The notes under the pieces are model-generated. The model was not told the origin of the DNA. It did not search any database and was given only the letters and a program-made list of their open reading frames with translations. The translations under genes were made by a program, and so were the position numbers. A stretch of DNA of 64,000 bases from Tremella fuciformis (Eukaryota; Basidiomycota; Tremellomycetes; Tremellales; Tremellaceae): positions 310,001 through 374,000 of the forward strand of contig CP136499.1 in the NCBI GenBank assembly GCA_032768795.1, in the 5' to 3' direction. Below are positions 61,955 through 64,000 of this stretch, in pieces; positions within the stretch are counted from its first letter, which is position 1, and each line of letters opens with the position of its first letter.

Positions 61955-62462
61955 GATGAGAGCGATGTGAAGAGAAGGTTGGGGACAGAATCGATCAACG
62001 CTGCTCGGACTAAACTTTGCCACGGCGGTTCTAATTTTGATTCCGTGTTACGAGTACTACGAGTACATGTGCAACTCTTGTCCGACCGCACAAAAAGAAA
62101 ACCTATTTCTTCAGTCGTCTCCCCTTCGCACCGGACGATGCAGAGTCCCGCAAGCCATGTGCAACAAGTATGGGTAAGGCTACCCAGCTGGTGGGAGCAG
62201 CCCAACTCCGCCTCACGAGGGCCGGCGGGCGGCCGCCTTGATGATGATGACACCAGGCTTGAACCATACGACGTGCATCAACCGTGCATTTTCAAACGTA
62301 AGTTATTACAGCTCGTAGATTCGTTCATTAGTCCCGGCAGCAGCCACCCGAGCCCGATTCACTCTCCGCTCTGTAGGTCGACCCCATTGCTCTCCACAGC
62401 AATATCCGCTTTGTCGCATGGCAGGATTCGACCCCAACAAACAAGACCCTTCAGGACGGACA
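61955..62462. other. Intergenic between two minus-strand genes
   Basis: Should contain the promoter of the 913 aa gene and the 3' end of the next gene. No frame or motif is convincing. Confidence 0.4.
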
Positions 62463-63486
62463 CTAGTCTTTACTTGCACCTTGTCGTCCTCGTCGTTTTA
62501 TCAAGACGCTGCTCACTTTCTTCTGTAATCGGCCGAATGGCCCGACCTTGATATCAGTTCGAGGCTGATCAGAAGGCGTGAAATTTGAGATGCTCTCATG
62601 GGTGGGACGAGCTGAACGAGCGGCTGGCGGTGGCGAATATGGAGATGACGAGGTAAAGCCAGGGATGTTTTTCTCGAAAGATTGGCTGCGGCGATCATTC
62701 GCCATTGCAGCATGGTGGGACCGCTCTTCGAGATCGTCAGAGGCGGCTGTAGTATCGGGAACCGTAGGCAAGGCGTACGGGTTGTGTGACCGGTCCATCA
62801 AATGACTCGCGCTCCGGGTCGGAATGTGATCATCAGAGAATCGCGTATCCCGTCTGGCTGTGGCGTTGCCTCGGTCCGTCTGATCGTGCTCGTAACGGAC
62901 GAGTCTGGGTGGTTTTCTGATCAGGTACCTTTCCCTGAAGCGCTGGTCCAACATGCTGGACGAACCGAACAGAAGATTGTCCCGGTAAAGCACGAAATCA
63001 AAAGGGGTGAGCTTGTCCCGGAAAACGTAGAGATGAGTCGGATGCACCGTTTCGTGGTAGAGGAACTGAATGATGCTTCGCCGTTCCAGTGTCGACAGGC
63101 GGTTGAGCGAATCAGCGGTCCATCGAGGAGGCAAAGGGGCTCGAATATTGGTCTGCAGGGAGGACAACGGCGTCAGCTCATTCTAGGCGCAGGCGGGACG
63201 CCTAGAGATACCAAGCACGGTATTAGAACCGGACCAGGTCAAGGTCTAGGTCGACAACGAGACACAATTGCCCACTCACCAGAACCAAGTGCTGACCGTT
63301 TCCGCAGTCCAGCAAAGCTGATTTGTAATTCGATTCATTGGGAGCTTGACAGCCTTTGACGAGGTCGAAACATGTGTCCCAGGCATCTTGGACGTCGACA
63401 AGCTCCAAATCGTCCAGTTGGTCATCGTCCGGCACATACGAGCTGTAGCCCCGAGTCAGCAAACCTCCCGGCGAGACATCCGCCAT
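62463..63486 (-). CDS. Unknown protein, about 298 aa, one intron
   Basis: ATG at 63486 (MADVSPGGLLTRGYSSYVPD). Exon 1 (63486-63280, 69 codons) is acidic and ends in the regular QAWDTCFDL-like and SALLDCGNGQHLVL segments. A 127 bp intron (63279-63153, GTGAGT to TGCAG, phase 0) leads to exon 2: NIRAPLPPRWTADSLNRLST, then RSIIQFLYHETVHPTHLYVF and a basic, Ser/Pro-rich tail with KRRGRQG near the end. Its intron is the longest I could define in the window. Not recognised; it shares the strand with the 913 aa gene. Confidence 0.6.
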
Positions 63487-63942
63487 GCCATTCCCCTCCC
63501 TCCTCCCTTGCCCTAGCAATGGAGTCAAACCCACAAGGCTAGACCCGCGTTGCAGCACTTTCTCAAAAACCGCAATCCCCTTTGGGCAGAGCCGGATGTC
63601 CCGTTGACCGTGTTGTGGGGGCCAGTGCCGGTGCCGGCGTCGGTGTGAAGGGAGGGAGGCCGGAGTCTACCGCAAGCCGTGGCAGATTGGTCAATCAGTT
63701 CGAGATAGACAATCACGTCAATGGGTCTGAGGTGATCAGAGAAGAGACCAACATGGCACGGGCCCGGCGCGGCCCGGCCCGGCGCGGACGGCAGCAGACT
63801 CACAATGCCTGGACGAATGACGCCGTGTGAGCTGCCATCAGGTCGATATATGTGATCCAGAGCTGGTCGTGCGTGGTGTCTACCACCATATCGCCCGTGG
63901 TCGGTCTTTGGTTGGTCGAGAAAGAAAGCAAGATGTGTATAT
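63487..63942. other. Upstream region, nothing recognised
   Basis: Promoter side of the 298 aa gene. It contains a CGGCCCGG-type GC-rich direct repeat at about 63760-63790. No coding signal is supported. Confidence 0.35.
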
Positions 63943-63988
63943 GACTAGGTAGATCGTGCAGGAAAGTGCGCGATAGGGCGTAGCTCGT
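63943..63988. repeat. Dispersed hairpin repeat, copy 2
   Basis: Matches 55472-55517 with few changes. Stem ATCGTGCA/TGCGCGAT (63953-63960, 63967-63974). The right flank leaves the window, so extent is unknown. Confidence 0.6.
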
Positions 63989-64000
63989 TATTTCAATTCT

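Noticed and set aside
1..64000. tRNA, rRNA, riboswitch or bacterial-type operon features
   Set aside because: No cloverleaf or rRNA core sequences were recognised by eye, and the gene structure is eukaryotic; a tRNAscan/Infernal run would be decisive.

Overview
The window looks like a transposon-dense stretch of a fungal nuclear genome, most likely a basidiomycete. Evidence: many 38-77 bp introns with GTRNGT donors, multi-exon genes, Ty1/copia and chromodomain Ty3/gypsy retrotransposons, a Helitron, a MULE relic, and a relic of the fungal integrase-core family with the WHIDGHHKL motif. I saw no bacterial operons, tRNA, rRNA or CRISPR. The species cannot be named from sequence alone.

Layout. 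1-3.3 kb has no convincing gene. 3.26-5.92 kb (+) is a decayed gene with a nuclease-like N-terminus and a kinase-like C-terminus. 6.9-12.9 kb is an unrecognised host locus split by a complete 5.05 kb copia element (copia A). 13.4-14.2 kb is a small coiled-coil gene. 14.8-28.7 kb was one host segment: a minus-strand unknown gene and a plus-strand integrase-core gene. A solo Ty3 LTR and then an 8.5 kb Ty3 element (Ty3-1, minus strand) inserted into it. The interval between them was then duplicated by LTR-LTR unequal recombination, leaving a chimeric LTR. 28.9-42.6 kb is a second Ty3 family (Ty3-2, plus strand) whose pol gene is split by a 6.4 kb Helitron. 42.6-46.7 kb holds a poorly resolved host gene and a MULE relic. 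47.7-52.7 kb is a second copia copy (copia B). 55.5-57.3 kb is a nest of old solo LTRs. 59.1-63.5 kb has two spliced host genes of unknown function on the minus strand.

Main points. (1) Both unrelated Ty3 families carry, between pol and the 3' LTR, a gene on the strand opposite gag-pol, tail to tail with pol. Both predicted proteins have a six-cysteine module with Zn2Cys6-type spacing. (2) Both Ty3 families appear self-primed, as in Tf1 of fission yeast: 13-14 nt at the predicted mRNA start are complementary to a site 2 nt downstream of the 5' LTR. (3) Ty3-2 has a textbook -1 frameshift signal at the gag end. (4) The Ty3-1 locus records LTR-mediated unequal crossing-over through mismatched target duplications. 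(5) Copia A and Ty3-1 look young but carry changes at predicted RNase H catalytic positions, and Ty3-1 also has a broken integrase frame. Boundaries of complete elements rest on matching 5 bp target duplications (GACGC, TGTGG, TCGTC, TTCAC, AGAAC, CCTAC, GAGGG) and are firm. Host gene models are hand-spliced and less certain.
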